Shown: positions 9,409-20,438 of the stretch, piece after piece | How positions within the stretch are numbered: the first letter of the stretch is position 1 | Layout: the number at the start of each line of letters is the position of its first letter | Origin: Acidihalobacter yilgarnensis | GTDB taxonomy: Bacteria; Pseudomonadota; Gammaproteobacteria; DSM-5130; Acidihalobacteraceae | Reading direction: 5' to 3' | Assembly: GCF_001753245.1 (NCBI RefSeq) | Contig: NZ_CP017415.1 | Coordinates: 558,001 to 622,000, forward strand | DNA: 64,000 nucleotides | Notes under the pieces: generated by a model | Told to the model about the DNA's origin: nothing | The model's input: the letters and a program-made list of their open reading frames with translations, nothing else | Database searches by the model: none | Position numbers and translations under genes: made by a program

Positions 9409-9651
9409 TAACTATTGGTATCGGTGCAGATACACAGGCACCGAGGCCGGTCACGGAGCGTGTTCAGACGGCATTGGAGCGTTGGGCATTATTGCCTGCC
9501 GCATCGCAGGGAACCGATACCGCCGTTGGGGGATCAGAGAGTAGCGGGCTGACACGACGTTCAGCGTAATATGCGGACTCTTCGCGTTCGGTATTGCCGA
9601 GTCACGTGACAGGGGCCCGATAATTCACATGCAAATTCCAGGAGTTAACAG

Positions 9652-10343
9652 ATGGGCGAAATGATCAGTTTCAAGCGGCCTGACGGTCAGGATTCGAAGG
9701 GGTACCTCGTCGAGCCGGCACAGGGCAGCGCTGCACCAGGTATCGTGGTGATCCAGGAGTGGTGGGGCTCAACGACCAGATCAAGGGCGTTGCGGAGAAG
9801 CTGGCCGCTGTCGGTTATCGCGTGCTGGTGCCGGATCTTTATCGCGGTAAGTTGGCGCTGGAGGCGAATGAGGCCGAGCATCTGATGGGCGACCTCAACT
9901 TCGGGGATGCGGCGGGGCAGGATATCCGCGGTGCCGTGCAGCATCTCAAGGGCACGGGCAGCACTAAGGTTGGCGTCACTGGCTACTGCATGGGCGGCGC
10001 GCTGACGGTGCTCGCGGCGGTATTCGTGCCGGAGAGCGACGCCAATGCCATCTGGTATGGTTATCCGCCGCTCGAATACGTCGACGCCACTCAGGTCAAG
10101 GCGCCGTTGCTCGGCCATTGGGGCACCCAGGATCAGTTCTTCGCCATCGATGGCGTGGATGCCCTGGAAACCAAGCTGAAGGCCGCCGGCGTCGGTTACG
10201 AGTTCCATCGCTACGACGCCAAGCACGCCTTCGCGAATGAGGAGGCGGATTCGAAGAACCTGCCGCCGCTCGAATACAACCCGGAAGCGGCTGAACTCGC
10301 CTGGACTCGCACGCTGGCTTTCTTTGACAAGCACCTGCACTGA
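9652..10343 (+). CDS. Dienelactone hydrolase family protein (frameshifted)
   Basis: The product is split in two frames. Residues 1-37 end ...V-V-I-Q-E-W-W-G in the first frame and continue L-N-D-Q-I-K-G-V-A in the next. The break lies in the G run at 9764-9767. Adding one G gives a continuous 230-residue protein, the normal family length. The nucleophile motif G-Y-C-M-G-G and the catalytic His in K-H-A-F are present. The family consists of cytoplasmic alpha/beta hydrolases acting on dienelactones and related esters. The rest of the gene is intact, so a sequencing undercall is as likely as a true mutation. AGGAG precedes the ATG. Confidence 0.82.
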
Positions 10344-10466
10344 TTGAACGGTTGCCCCGGTCGTGCGCAACGCGCGGTCGGGGCGATGGAACCCGCTCGC
10401 CCGGCCACGGCCCCGATCTGCCGACGATGACATCCTGCGACGAATCTGCGCAGGATGATTGTAGTG

Positions 10467-11161
10467 TCAGGGTAACTGATTCGGCGCCCCGACCGCTTTC
10501 AGGTAGGCCGCGAGATCACGGCCGACACCGTCCCCGAAGTTTTCCCCGCTGTCTTCGATTCGCGTCAGGCGGTCGATGCGGAAGTTGCGAAAGTCCTCGC
10601 GCAACCGGCACCAGGCGCCGACGGTCCAAGCATCCCCCAGAATGCCAGACACAGCGGTTCGATCTCGCGCCGGCTTTCGCGCCCGGATTCGTCGCGATAA
10701 TCGATGTGCAGAACCCGGTACTCGTGGATGGCTTCGTGAAGGCGATCGATCATCCCGGAGGTGGCTTCGTACCAGACCTTGGGTGGCGCGAACACGCGAG
10801 TTCGGCTGGCGTGTAGTCTCAGCGACGACGGAATGACGGCGTCGATCTTGAGCATGGCCGCGCGCGCGCCAGTCGCGAGATGACCGCCTGCGAAGGCGCA
10901 TACGAACCGTGCGCCGACGGCCAGCGCCTCGATTTCCGCCGCGCTGAACATTAGCGGCGGTATGTCCGCGCCCTTGCGCAAGACGTAGCCAATGCCGGCC
11001 TCGCCTTCGATGGGGATGCCGGACAGTTGCAGATCTGCGATATCGCGATAGACCGTACGCAGCGAGACACCCAGCGTTTCCGCCAGCGCACGGGCGGTCA
11101 AGGCCGTGCGCCGGCCGCGCAAGGCATGGACGATCAAAAACAGGCGGTCCGCACGACGCAT
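10467..11161 (-). CDS. YafY-type HTH/WYL transcriptional regulator (frameshifted)
   Basis: An N-terminal DeoR-like HTH (L-A-E-T-L-G-V-S-L-R-T-V-Y-R-D-I, about residues 26-41) is followed by a WYL domain (H-I-D-Y-R-D-E-S-G-R-x-x-R-x-I-E-P-L near 152-169). The frame is lost at F-W-G and resumes as D-A-W-T-V-G-A-W-C-x-L-R-x-D-F-R-x-F-R-x-D-R. The break is in the C5 run at 10634-10638 (+ strand), and one more C restores a 231-residue protein. Such regulators bind DNA and sense small ligands through the WYL domain. It is convergent with the hydrolase gene. Confidence 0.85.
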
Positions 11162-11241
11162 GGCGGCATCATGCCCGGGAAACGAGGCTGCTGCGAGCGC
11201 GACCCGGCCGAGCGATCATGCGGTCCGGCCGGACCATGATC

Positions 11242-11889
11242 TCAAGTTGTGACCCCGGCATCCTGCGTCTCGGCGAGTTCGATATCGGCGGCATAGGTGC
11301 GTTGCACGGCAGGGCGGGCAAGATAGCGGTCGATATAGGCGCGGATCGCCGGGTGCTCCGGTATGAGTTCAAAGTGTGTCGTAAAGTTGAGCGAGGAAGC
11401 CCAGAGTATATCGGCCGAGCTGAAACGTTCGCCCAGCATCCAAGGGCCTTGGTGTTCGAGATGATCGGTGAGTGTTTTGAACAAGGTATCGAAATCGCCA
11501 TAGGGTGAAGTCGAGTAGGGTGCGGGTGCGTGCTGCTGCTGGCGATCGATGACCGCGGGTTCGAAGCAGGAGCCGTAGAGCGCCAGCCAGCGCAGATAGG
11601 GACCGCGTTGCGGATCGTCGACGGTGGGTGCGAGTCCGCCCGCTGGGAAACGGTCAGGCAAGTAAATGTGTATGGCGACGCGTTCCGTGATCACAGCGTC
11701 ACCGTCCTTCAGGGCCGGCACCTTGGCCAAGGGGTTGATGGCGCGATAGCTGGGGTCGTATTCGGCCTCGTCCTTGAGATTGATGGCGTGTATTCGATAG
11801 GGCGCACCCAGCTCTTCAAGCAGTACGCGAACGGACGAGGAGCGGCTGTGCGGCGCGTGGAAGAAGGTCAATTCGGATGGGCTGTTCAT
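11242..11889 (-). CDS. Glutathione S-transferase family protein
   Basis: 215 residues from the ATG at 11887-11889, preceded by AGGAG. The frame extends upstream to 12291, but that part is Pro/Ser-rich and lacks a ribosome site. The thioredoxin-like N domain shows F-H-A-P-H-S-R-S-S-S-V-R-V-L-L-E-E-L-G (residues 9-27) and N-P-L-A-K-V-P-A-L, with the cis-Pro. The C domain has L-x-x-x-P-W-M-L-G-E-R-F-S-S-A-D-I-L. This matches cytosolic GSTs that conjugate glutathione or act in ring-cleavage pathways. Substrate unknown. Confidence 0.87.
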   Translation of the reverse strand: MNSPSELTFFHAPHSRSSSVRVLLEELGAPYRIHAINLKDEAEYDPSYRAINPLAKVPALKDGDAVITERVAIHIYLPDRFPAGGLAPTVDDPQRGPYLRWLALYGSCFEPAVIDRQQQHAPAPYSTSPYGDFDTLFKTLTDHLEHQGPWMLGERFSSADILWASSLNFTTHFELIPEHPAIRAYIDRYLARPAVQRTYAADIELAETQDAGVTT

Positions 11890-12372
11890 GGCTTGGCGAC
11901 TCCTGACGGTGGTTGTGTTGTGCCCGGTTTGCGATGAGGCGAGCTGGGCAAGGAGATGCTCAGTTTGCGAGGGGGCTGCTGACACCCTGCTGTCAGCAGG
12001 ATTGAAGTCGATTGCCCCGAACGCCGCATGAGGCGTGCTGGGTGATGTCGTCAGGTTGGCGGCCCCATGGATTGGGCCTGCTTTTGATCCGCGCGACTTC
12101 GATTCCGTGATGGTGATTGCTGACAGAGCCCCATCGCCCGTACGCCGTGATGCGCCTTGGCGATGGGGCGTTCGAGGCTTTATGAGTAAAAGGATGTGAG
12201 ACGGGCTTGGCGGGGCAGGCGGTCGGGATGGTGTGTCTACACCGTCGTGACGAAGCTTGTGCCCACTTGGCAGAGGATCTCCGCCCATCACTCTGTACTC
12301 GAGTGTGAGTGATGTGTGGTGGCTTGCATGTGGTTCACTTGGGGTGCCCGGTGATGTGCCGGATTTTCTGGA
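11890..12372. other. Intergenic region without a supported gene
   Basis: The region holds an 11-bp stem (GCCCCATCGCC at 12128-12138 with its complement at 12159-12169, 20-base loop) that could end transcription. Nothing else is recognised. Confidence 0.5.
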
Positions 12373-12408
12373 AATCGCCCCACCTGCGTATCGGCAGGTG
12401 GGGCGATT
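12373..12408 (-). terminator. Terminator-like hairpin after the PEP-CTERM gene
   Basis: Perfect 15-bp stem AATCGCCCCACCTGC / GCAGGTGGGGCGATT with a 6-base loop, lying 30 bases beyond the stop of the minus-strand gene. Confidence 0.7.
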
Positions 12409-12438
12409 GTGGTCTGGACAGATGGTGAGTGGGGCAGC

Positions 12439-13311
12439 TCAGGCGAGCAATGGATGCCCACTAGGTATGCGCTTGCCTGCGGCGCGCTGGCGCCAGCCGA
12501 GGAAACCGAGGATCGACAGACCCAGGCCCCAGGTGATCAGCGTGGAGGGTTCGGCCACATTGAGGCCACCGCCACCGACCGAGCCGATGGGTACCGAGGC
12601 GAAGCGCAGCGTACCGCCCGCAACCAGATATTCACCGAAGCCGTCGCCGAAGAAGGTGACCTTCGAGAAGGTGCTCGCGCTATCGATTGCGCCGATGAAG
12701 TTGGTATAGCTGTTCGCGGCGGCATAGCCCGGATTGTCGTTGGCACTGAGGGCATTTGCGGGCAGCGTTGCGGTACCGCCATCGAAGGCGATCCACAAGC
12801 CGGAACCCGTTGCCGGTACGCCGTAGGTTGACTGGATCGAGGCGGGTCGCGTGCCGGCCATGCAGCACGTGGCCCAATCGCCTACCTCGAAGCCGAAGGC
12901 GTTGATCGGCGAGCTGAAGTCGAAGGTGAGTCCCGAGTTGTAACCGGGAATCGGTTCGCCCGCGCTCGTATTCGGGTTGATGATCCAGACCGCGCCCGAC
13001 AGCGCGATACCGTTACTGCTGTAGCCTGAGGTCATGGTCGGCGTTCCGCCATTCGGGCGGCTGACCGTAACGGTAGCCGCGTTGCCGCCGGCATCGGTGT
13101 AGTTGTAGGTGTTTTGCCCGTTAACGACCTGGGTTGTGACTACCGAAGTACCGGCGCCGTTGACCACGTTATCGAATTGGGAACCGATACCGGAGAGCGG
13201 CGTATCGACCACGTAAGGAACCGCCAGCGCCGCAGTGCTGGCGACCGATAATGCAATCGCTCCCGCGATCGCGACCGCGCGCGTGTGAAGTTGCAAGCCC
13301 GTTATGTGCAT
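12439..13311 (-). CDS. PEP-CTERM-type exported protein
   Basis: 290 residues. A signal peptide covers about residues 1-30 (VAIAGAIALSVASTAALA). The secreted body is rich in G, S, T and N. The C-terminus carries the sorting tag A-E-P-S-T-L-I, a hydrophobic helix G-L-G-L-S-I-L-G-F-L-G-W, then R-Q-R-A. Such tags are known to be recognised and cleaved by exosortase (EpsH), usually linked to exopolysaccharide export. A GGGGG site lies nine bases before the ATG. No exosortase gene is in the window. Confidence 0.85.
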   Translation of the reverse strand: MHITGLQLHTRAVAIAGAIALSVASTAALAVPYVVDTPLSGIGSQFDNVVNGAGTSVVTTQVVNGQNTYNYTDAGGNAATVTVSRPNGGTPTMTSGYSSNGIALSGAVWIINPNTSAGEPIPGYNSGLTFDFSSPINAFGFEVGDWATCCMAGTRPASIQSTYGVPATGSGLWIAFDGGTATLPANALSANDNPGYAAANSYTNFIGAIDSASTFSKVTFFGDGFGEYLVAGGTLRFASVPIGSVGGGGLNVAEPSTLITWGLGLSILGFLGWRQRAAGKRIPSGHPLLA

Positions 13312-13544
13312 TTTGATTTACCCCCTTAATATTTTCGGTGTGTTAACCGGAGACATTTCATGTTTTGAATGTCACATACGGATCAAAGCACAAAACAAGC
13401 CATATTTTTATTGTTTTAATATTCAATGTGTTATTTATAATCAATGCGTACAGTGTGGTTTATTGTAAGGTAAATCGACACTGGTTTGGGGGTAAGCGGC
13501 CTGTGGGTTGCTTGCCCCCTGGGCGAAATGCGAGCGGGTTAGGC

Positions 13545-14968
<1,424 letters not shown>

Positions 14969-16483
14969 ATGGCGTCTCAGACGGGGCGATTGGTGGTGCT
15001 GGTGCATGGCTGGAGCGTCTATGAGACGTCGGTATACGGCGGCTTGGCGGAGCGACTGGAGATGGAGGCACGGCGCGAGCCGGGGCTGGGAATTGATGTG
15101 CGGCAGATCTGGTTGAGCGAGTACGTCAGCTTTCGCGACGAAGTTCGTCTGGAGGATGTGTCACGGGCCTTCGAGGCTGCCGTGCGCCGCGAGCTGGGCC
15201 CACTACTCGACGCGGGGCGTCGATTCGCCTGCATCACGCATTCTACTGGCGGACCTGTGGTACGCGACTGGTGGGATCGCTACTATGTCCAGCGGTCGGG
15301 TGGCGGCGTGTGCCCGATGAGTCATCTGATCATGTTGGCGCCCGCTAATTTCGGCTCCGCACTGGCACAGCTCGGCAAGGGCCGGGTCGGGCGTTTGCGA
15401 GCCTGGTTTGCGGGCGTGGAGCCAGGCCAACATATGCTTGACTGGTTAGAACTGGGGTCCACGGAGGCCTGGGCGCTTAATCGGTCGTGGTTCGACTACC
15501 CCCGCGTGCCGGCAGCGCGACAGCCGGTGTTCCCCTTCGTCCTCACCGGGCAAAGTATCGACCGACATCTGTACGACCCGCTTAATACCTATACCGGTGA
15601 ATTGGGTTCGGACGGGGTGGTGCGCGTTGCGGCGGCTAATCTCAACGCGACCCTTATTCAATTGGAGCAGCGTGCGCCAGTGCAGACGAACGCGGGCCCG
15701 CATCCAGGTTATACGGCGAAAATGTTGCGACTGAAGGCTGTACGCCGTGCGCCGCGTACGGCCTTCGCGCTGATCGCAGGCAAGGCGCATTCGGGCGAGA
15801 AGATGGGCATCATGCAAAGCATCCGAGCCGATGCGACGGCGGATGCAACTGTTGATGCGGTCCTGGCGTGTCTCCGGGTAGGCAGTCGGCAGGATTATCT
15901 GCGTTTGTGCGATGTGTTCGATACCTTGACCGCTGACGTGCAGCACCGGGAGCGCGTGGAGACACCACCCGGCATTCTGCTGCCGGGACGGCGCTTTATC
16001 CACGACCCGTATTCGATGCTAATCTTCCGGGTTCGGGACGATGCTGGTTACATGGTCGAGGACTTTGATTTGGCGTTGACGGCGGGTCCGGGAAACGACC
16101 CCAATCACTTGCCGGCGGGCTTTTTCGCGGACCGACAGAAAAATGGGCGTAACAAGAATGCGCTGACCTTTTTTCTGAACCACGCGATCATGGCGGGAGA
16201 TCATCCGCTGTTGGATGTACAGGGTGGCGTATTACGCGAGGCGCTACCCGGCGCTGGCAGTTTGGGTATTCACATTCGGCCCTACCCCGGTGAAGGCCTG
16301 GTGCACTATCTGCCGGCCGCACTGAAGGCGAGCGTGCGGCGTCTGGCGCAATTTATGAATCCACACGAAACCACCTTGGTGGATATCACGTTGCGACGTA
16401 TCGTCCGGGCGCGCGTGGCGCGTCTGACAAACGACAAAAATCCGAATGATTTCAGGCAGGGAGACGCGGGGCCGGCGTTATGA
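14969..16483 (+). CDS. Alpha/beta-hydrolase (lipase/phospholipase-like)
   Basis: 504 residues from ATG 14969, with GAGAGGAGG five bases upstream. The in-frame GTG at 14963 overlaps that site and is rejected. An early oxyanion loop V-L-V-H-G-W-S (residues 10-16) and the nucleophile elbow C-I-T-H-S-T-G-G-P-V-V (Ser92) define the N-terminal hydrolase half, as in PGAP1/DUF676-like lipases. The elbow is H-S-T-G rather than the strict G-x-S-x-G. The C-terminal 200 residues (from about 330) are a separate unrecognised domain. There is no signal peptide. It could be a lipase effector or an intracellular esterase; neither is proven. Confidence 0.7.
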   Translation: MASQTGRLVVLVHGWSVYETSVYGGLAERLEMEARREPGLGIDVRQIWLSEYVSFRDEVRLEDVSRAFEAAVRRELGPLLDAGRRFACITHSTGGPVVRDWWDRYYVQRSGGGVCPMSHLIMLAPANFGSALAQLGKGRVGRLRAWFAGVEPGQHMLDWLELGSTEAWALNRSWFDYPRVPAARQPVFPFVLTGQSIDRHLYDPLNTYTGELGSDGVVRVAAANLNATLIQLEQRAPVQTNAGPHPGYTAKMLRLKAVRRAPRTAFALIAGKAHSGEKMGIMQSIRADATADATVDAVLACLRVGSRQDYLRLCDVFDTLTADVQHRERVETPPGILLPGRRFIHDPYSMLIFRVRDDAGYMVEDFDLALTAGPGNDPNHLPAGFFADRQKNGRNKNALTFFLNHAIMAGDHPLLDVQGGVLREALPGAGSLGIHIRPYPGEGLVHYLPAALKASVRRLAQFMNPHETTLVDITLRRIVRARVARLTNDKNPNDFRQGDAGPAL

Positions 16484-16734
16484 GGCAAGCAGGTGTCGCC
16501 AAGGCTTGCATCCTATCAGCGCGCTTACCGGAACTGATCGGTACGAAGGTGAATACCCATGTCAGCAAAGTGGCATATCGAGGACGATCAAAGACTCGGT
16601 TATGGTACGCGGCGCCTGAGGCGGCTTCCGGTTCTTGGCCCGCCTGGGACAATGGTAGTGCGCCCGGAGACACTTTATATGTCTGGCTGAAATTCGCCGG
16701 GAATATGAGCATCAATTCTCAATCGAGTCTGTAA
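16480..16734 (+). CDS. Small ORF coupled to the hydrolase gene, doubtful
   Basis: 84 codons opening with an ATGA overlap on the hydrolase stop, which would allow coupled translation. The composition is unremarkable, I recognise no family, and an overlapping 44-codon frame at 16559-16693 looks equally plausible. Kept at low confidence because of the overlap only. Confidence 0.25.
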   Translation: MRQAGVAKACILSARLPELIGTKVNTHVSKVAYRGRSKTRLWYAAPEAASGSWPAWDNGSAPGDTLYVWLKFAGNMSINSQSSL

Positions 16735-17898
16735 CACGATGGAAAGAACAAAAATAAATCAGGCAAAAATAATCCTAATGGCGAGGATTATTTTGGTCAT
16801 AGCAGCCGTATCGGTTGGTATGACGGTATTTTATGTAATGAAGAACAATGCTGAAAATCAGTTAGTGACAGGTTTGCGCTCATCCCTGGAAAATATCGTG
16901 GTGCTGGAGGAGGCCACCATAAAGCATGGTTTCGAGAAAACCATGACGATTGCCACGCGCCCGTTTTTGATCAAGCAAATCGAAGTGTTGAATGCGCAGC
17001 CTGGCAATGCGACCGCGCAGATCGCATTACAAAAAGGCGTCAATTCGTTTCTCCTGACAGGGCCCTCAGCGATTACGCTGTACGACAAGATGGGACACGA
17101 GGTCGCACATGCCGGACGCTTTGTCCGAAGTCCTGAAGTGATGGTCCCCATCCGAGTGCCTGGGCACGCGCAGCTGCTGTATAGAAACGGGTATTTCCTA
17201 CGCTCGATGATGAAGGTCGAGCTTGGTGGGCAGGCGATCGGGAAGGCGGTCGTGGAAACGCCCCTACCCACCCTGGATCAGCTGTTTAAAAGCACCGGGC
17301 GCCGGGGAACCACGGCGGAATTGGTCATGTGCGTGCCCTCAGGCGAAGTCAACATGAGTTGTTTCCCCACCTCGCTGACACGCAAGCCGCTGCACTTGTC
17401 GAGGACATCCCGCACTGGGATACCACTGCCGATGAGTTATGCCTTGCAGGGAAAGGTCGGTTCGATTATTGCGAAGGATTATCGTCACAAGGAGGTGGTA
17501 GCGGCCTATCGTCCGGTCGGTCGGACAGGACTTGGCGTGGTTCTGAAAATCGATAGCGCGGAGTTGTATGCACCCATCTGGAAACAGCTGAGGTATCTGT
17601 TGCCGTTGCTGGCCGGTTTGTTGTTGATCGCCCTGTTGTCGCTGCGCTGGCTGTTCACGCCGCTGGTGGCGGAATTGGTGCGTTCCGAGCGGGACGCCCA
17701 CGAGGCGAACGAACGCTTGCGCGACAGCGAGAGCCAGGTCCGGACCCTGGTGGAGAGTGTCAACGAAGGTATCGTTGCCATCTCTGAAAATGGAATCATC
17801 GAGCTGTTCAATCCGGGGGCGGAGCGTATGTTCCAATATCGCGGTGAAGAAGTCCTGGGCCGAAACGTTTCATTGCTCATGCCAGAGCCCTTCTCTAG

Positions 17899-19199
17899 CA
17901 GGCTGTTGAAAAACTCCCCAGATTGTCGAAGATGGGGTCTCGGATAAATAAGGACGATAGCGAAGATGCGAGGAGCTGATATTCAGCAGGACGGGCTGTT
18001 CAGCACGGTGAGTCCGGAGCAACGAGTGCCGAAGGATCACCCACTTCGGCCGATCCGGCAGATGGCCGATGAGGCGCTTGCGGCATTGGATGGCGACTTC
18101 GATGCGCTTTACGCAGGACTGGGGCGCGACTCGATCCCACCGGAGAAGCTGCTGCGGGCCCAGCTGCTGATGGTGCTGTACTCGATTCGAAGCGAACGCC
18201 AGCTGATGGAGCAGCTCGACTACAACCTGCTATTTCGCTGGTTCGTGGGCTTTTCGATGGATGACAAGGTCTGGCACCACTCGACGTTCACCAAGAACCG
18301 CGATCGGTTGCTTGAGGGCGAAGTGGCGCACCGCTTTTTTGCCCAGGTGCTCAAGCAGGCCCGGGGTGCGGATCTGCTGTCCAGGGAGCATTTCAGCGTC
18401 GACGGCACCCTGATCGAGGCCCTGGCTTCGCTCAAGAGCTATCGGCCGAAGGATGAAGACGAACCGCCGACGCAGGGCGGCGGCCGCAACCCCTCGGTGG
18501 ACTTCCGCGGTGAGCGCCGCACGCGCGACACCCATGCCTCGAAGACCGACCCGCAGGCCTTTCTCTTTCGCAAGAGCCAAGGCACGACCGCCAAGCTCAG
18601 CTACATGGGCCATCTGCTGATGGAGAACCGCCACGGCCTGGTGGTCGATGCGCGGGTCAGTCAGGCGACGGGCCGGGCCGAACGGGAGGTGGGTGCCGAG
18701 ATGGTCGAAGCGCTCACAGGCACGCATCGGGTGACCGTGGGCGCGGACAAGAACTACGACACACGGGGCTTCGTGCGGCGGCTTCGCGAGGCGAACGCCA
18801 CGCCACACGTTGCGCAGAACGACACCCGGCGTACGTCGGCGATCGATGGACGTACCACGGCACATCCTGGCTACCGCAGCAGCCAGACGATCCGCAAGCG
18901 GATCGAGGAATGCTTTGGGTGGGCGAAGACGATCGGTGGGCTGCGCAAGAGCCGGTTTGTAGGTCCCGAGAAGCTCGACTTTCAGTTCGTGCTGACGATG
19001 GCCGCCTACAACCTGGTTCGGATGCGCAATCTGGGGGTGGCGGCATGTTGAGGGCTGTCATTCGAGGGATTACTGCGTCCGAAACACCGATTTCCAGAAC
19101 CATTGACCCAACAATTGGCGTAATTCATCCGTATCGGCATTTGCAGACGATCTTTCGCGCCCAAAATGCCGAGAAATCGCGGCCAATTTCAACAGCCTG
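17899..19199 (+). mobile_element. IS5/IS1182-type insertion sequence, 1301 bp
   Basis: Perfect 13-bp terminal inverted repeats (CAGGCTGTTGAAA at 17899-17911, its complement at 19187-19199) flank one transposase gene. CTAG is duplicated on both sides (17895-17898 and 19200-19203). Clean ends, an intact transposase and an exactly restorable target gene indicate a recent insertion. Confidence 0.95.
17966..19051 (+). CDS. DDE transposase of the IS
   Basis: 361 residues. The N-terminus (L-F-S-x-V-S-P-E-Q-R-V-P-x-D-H-P-L-R-P-I-R) and F-R-W-F-V-G-x-S-M-D-D are typical of the group annotated as IS5-family. The catalytic Asp residues fall in F-S-V-D-G-T-L-I-E-A and V-G-A-D-K-N-Y-D-T, and the Glu in R-K-R-I-E-E-C-F-G-W. 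All are present, so the enzyme should be active. Confidence 0.95.
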   Translation: MRGADIQQDGLFSTVSPEQRVPKDHPLRPIRQMADEALAALDGDFDALYAGLGRDSIPPEKLLRAQLLMVLYSIRSERQLMEQLDYNLLFRWFVGFSMDDKVWHHSTFTKNRDRLLEGEVAHRFFAQVLKQARGADLLSREHFSVDGTLIEALASLKSYRPKDEDEPPTQGGGRNPSVDFRGERRTRDTHASKTDPQAFLFRKSQGTTAKLSYMGHLLMENRHGLVVDARVSQATGRAEREVGAEMVEALTGTHRVTVGADKNYDTRGFVRRLREANATPHVAQNDTRRTSAIDGRTTAHPGYRSSQTIRKRIEECFGWAKTIGGLRKSRFVGPEKLDFQFVLTMAAYNLVRMRNLGVAAC

Positions 19200-19960
19200 C
19201 TAGTGAACATGACGGGTATCTGACCCGTTATTGGCGAACAGGCGAGGCACATGTGATCGGGCATCCGCGCGAGGTCACCGCCAGGCGAAGCAATGGCGAG
19301 ATATTCCCTGTTGAGCTACGGATTTCCCAGCTTGATCGAGAGGGTCGTAGGGGATTCATCGGAATGCTCCATGACATCACGGAACGCAAAACCATCGAGG
19401 CGCAGATGACACACTTTGCGAATTACGATGCGTTGACGAATCTGGCCAACCGGCGGCTGGTCCAGGATAGAGTCCAACAGGCGATCATGCATGCGCAGCG
19501 CGCACAGGCCCGCTTTGCGGTGATGTTCATCGATCTCGATAAATTCAAGCGTGTCAACGACAGCCACGGACACGATGTGGGTGATCAGTTGCTACAGGCG
19601 ATCGGCCGACGCTTGGCCGCCTGCCTGCGTGCCGAGGATACGGTGGGGCGTCAGGGCGGGGATGAATTCATCGTGTTGTTGGCCAAATTGAGGACGCCCG
19701 CGGATGCTGTGCGTGTGGCGGAGAAGATCCTGGAAGGTTTGTCCATGCCGTTTGCGATCATGGGCCACGACTTGCGTATTGGCGCCAGTATCGGCATCGC
19801 GGTCTATCCCGGCGATGGTGAAGATTTCGAAACCCTGATCAGGCACAGCGATGCTGCGATGTACCAGGCCAAGAAATCGGAGGACTTAAAGTATCACTTC
19901 TTCGATCCGATTGAAGGCGACACGCCTCCTGTCGACGAAGTCGTGGCACCGAGTGAATAA

Positions 19961-20438
19961 GTATCCGCCAGATGGTCAGGGCAGATCTGTGAGGGGAGAG
20001 GCGTAATCGCGGCAATATGCATGCCGATGCCGGGCTCGTGTCGAAGATGCCCGAATTCTGGCGTCGGCGTCATCAGCGGGACTGGCGATTCTTGCTCGCG
20101 CGCAGACTACCGTCGCTGAAGGCGATGCGGACCCCAGCGTACACGTTGGCGGCACCGTGGTGTGGTTTGTGGTGTGGCCGTGGGATTTTTCCGGCATGTC
20201 TTGTGGTGTGGCAACTTCTGTGCGCGCCAGGACTTCGTTGACGCCATCGTTCTGAACATCCACCCACCATGCGCCTCTATGCGGGGAGGGCCGTGAGTGG
20301 TTTGCGGGTGGTATGCGACGGCATCGAGTGAGATTGGGGTGAGTATGTTGTCGGTCGGTCATGGAAGTCAGGAGAGCATCAGACGTCCCAGGGCCATTCC
20401 GCCTGCGCAAACACGGACATGTCGCTATCATAAGGCCG
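19961..20438. other. Intergenic region without a supported gene
   Basis: No frame here has convincing coding character on either strand. It probably contains the promoter of the next diguanylate cyclase gene. Confidence 0.4.

Larger units (their letters stand above)
16739..19960 (+). pseudogene. Membrane PAS-GGDEF diguanylate cyclase, split by an IS
   Basis: The 5' part (16739-17898) encodes a membrane anchor (residues 11-34), a periplasmic sensor domain to about 280, a second helix (about 283-305) and the start of a PAS domain. The 3' part (19204-19960) gives the rest of PAS (E-H-D-G-Y-L-T-R-Y-W ... I-T-E-R-K) and a GGDEF domain with intact GGDEF and an RxxD inhibitory site five residues before it (R-A-E-D). 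Removing 17899-19203 restores an uninterrupted 638-codon frame. The intact protein would make cyclic di-GMP in response to a periplasmic signal. As it stands a truncated 402-residue protein ends inside the IS. Confidence 0.93.

Noticed and set aside
19205-19225. GGGTATCTGACCCG looked like another copy of the GGGGTCAGGTC motif
   Set aside because: It encodes G-Y-L-T-R in the PAS domain at the expected place and is explained by the coding sequence.
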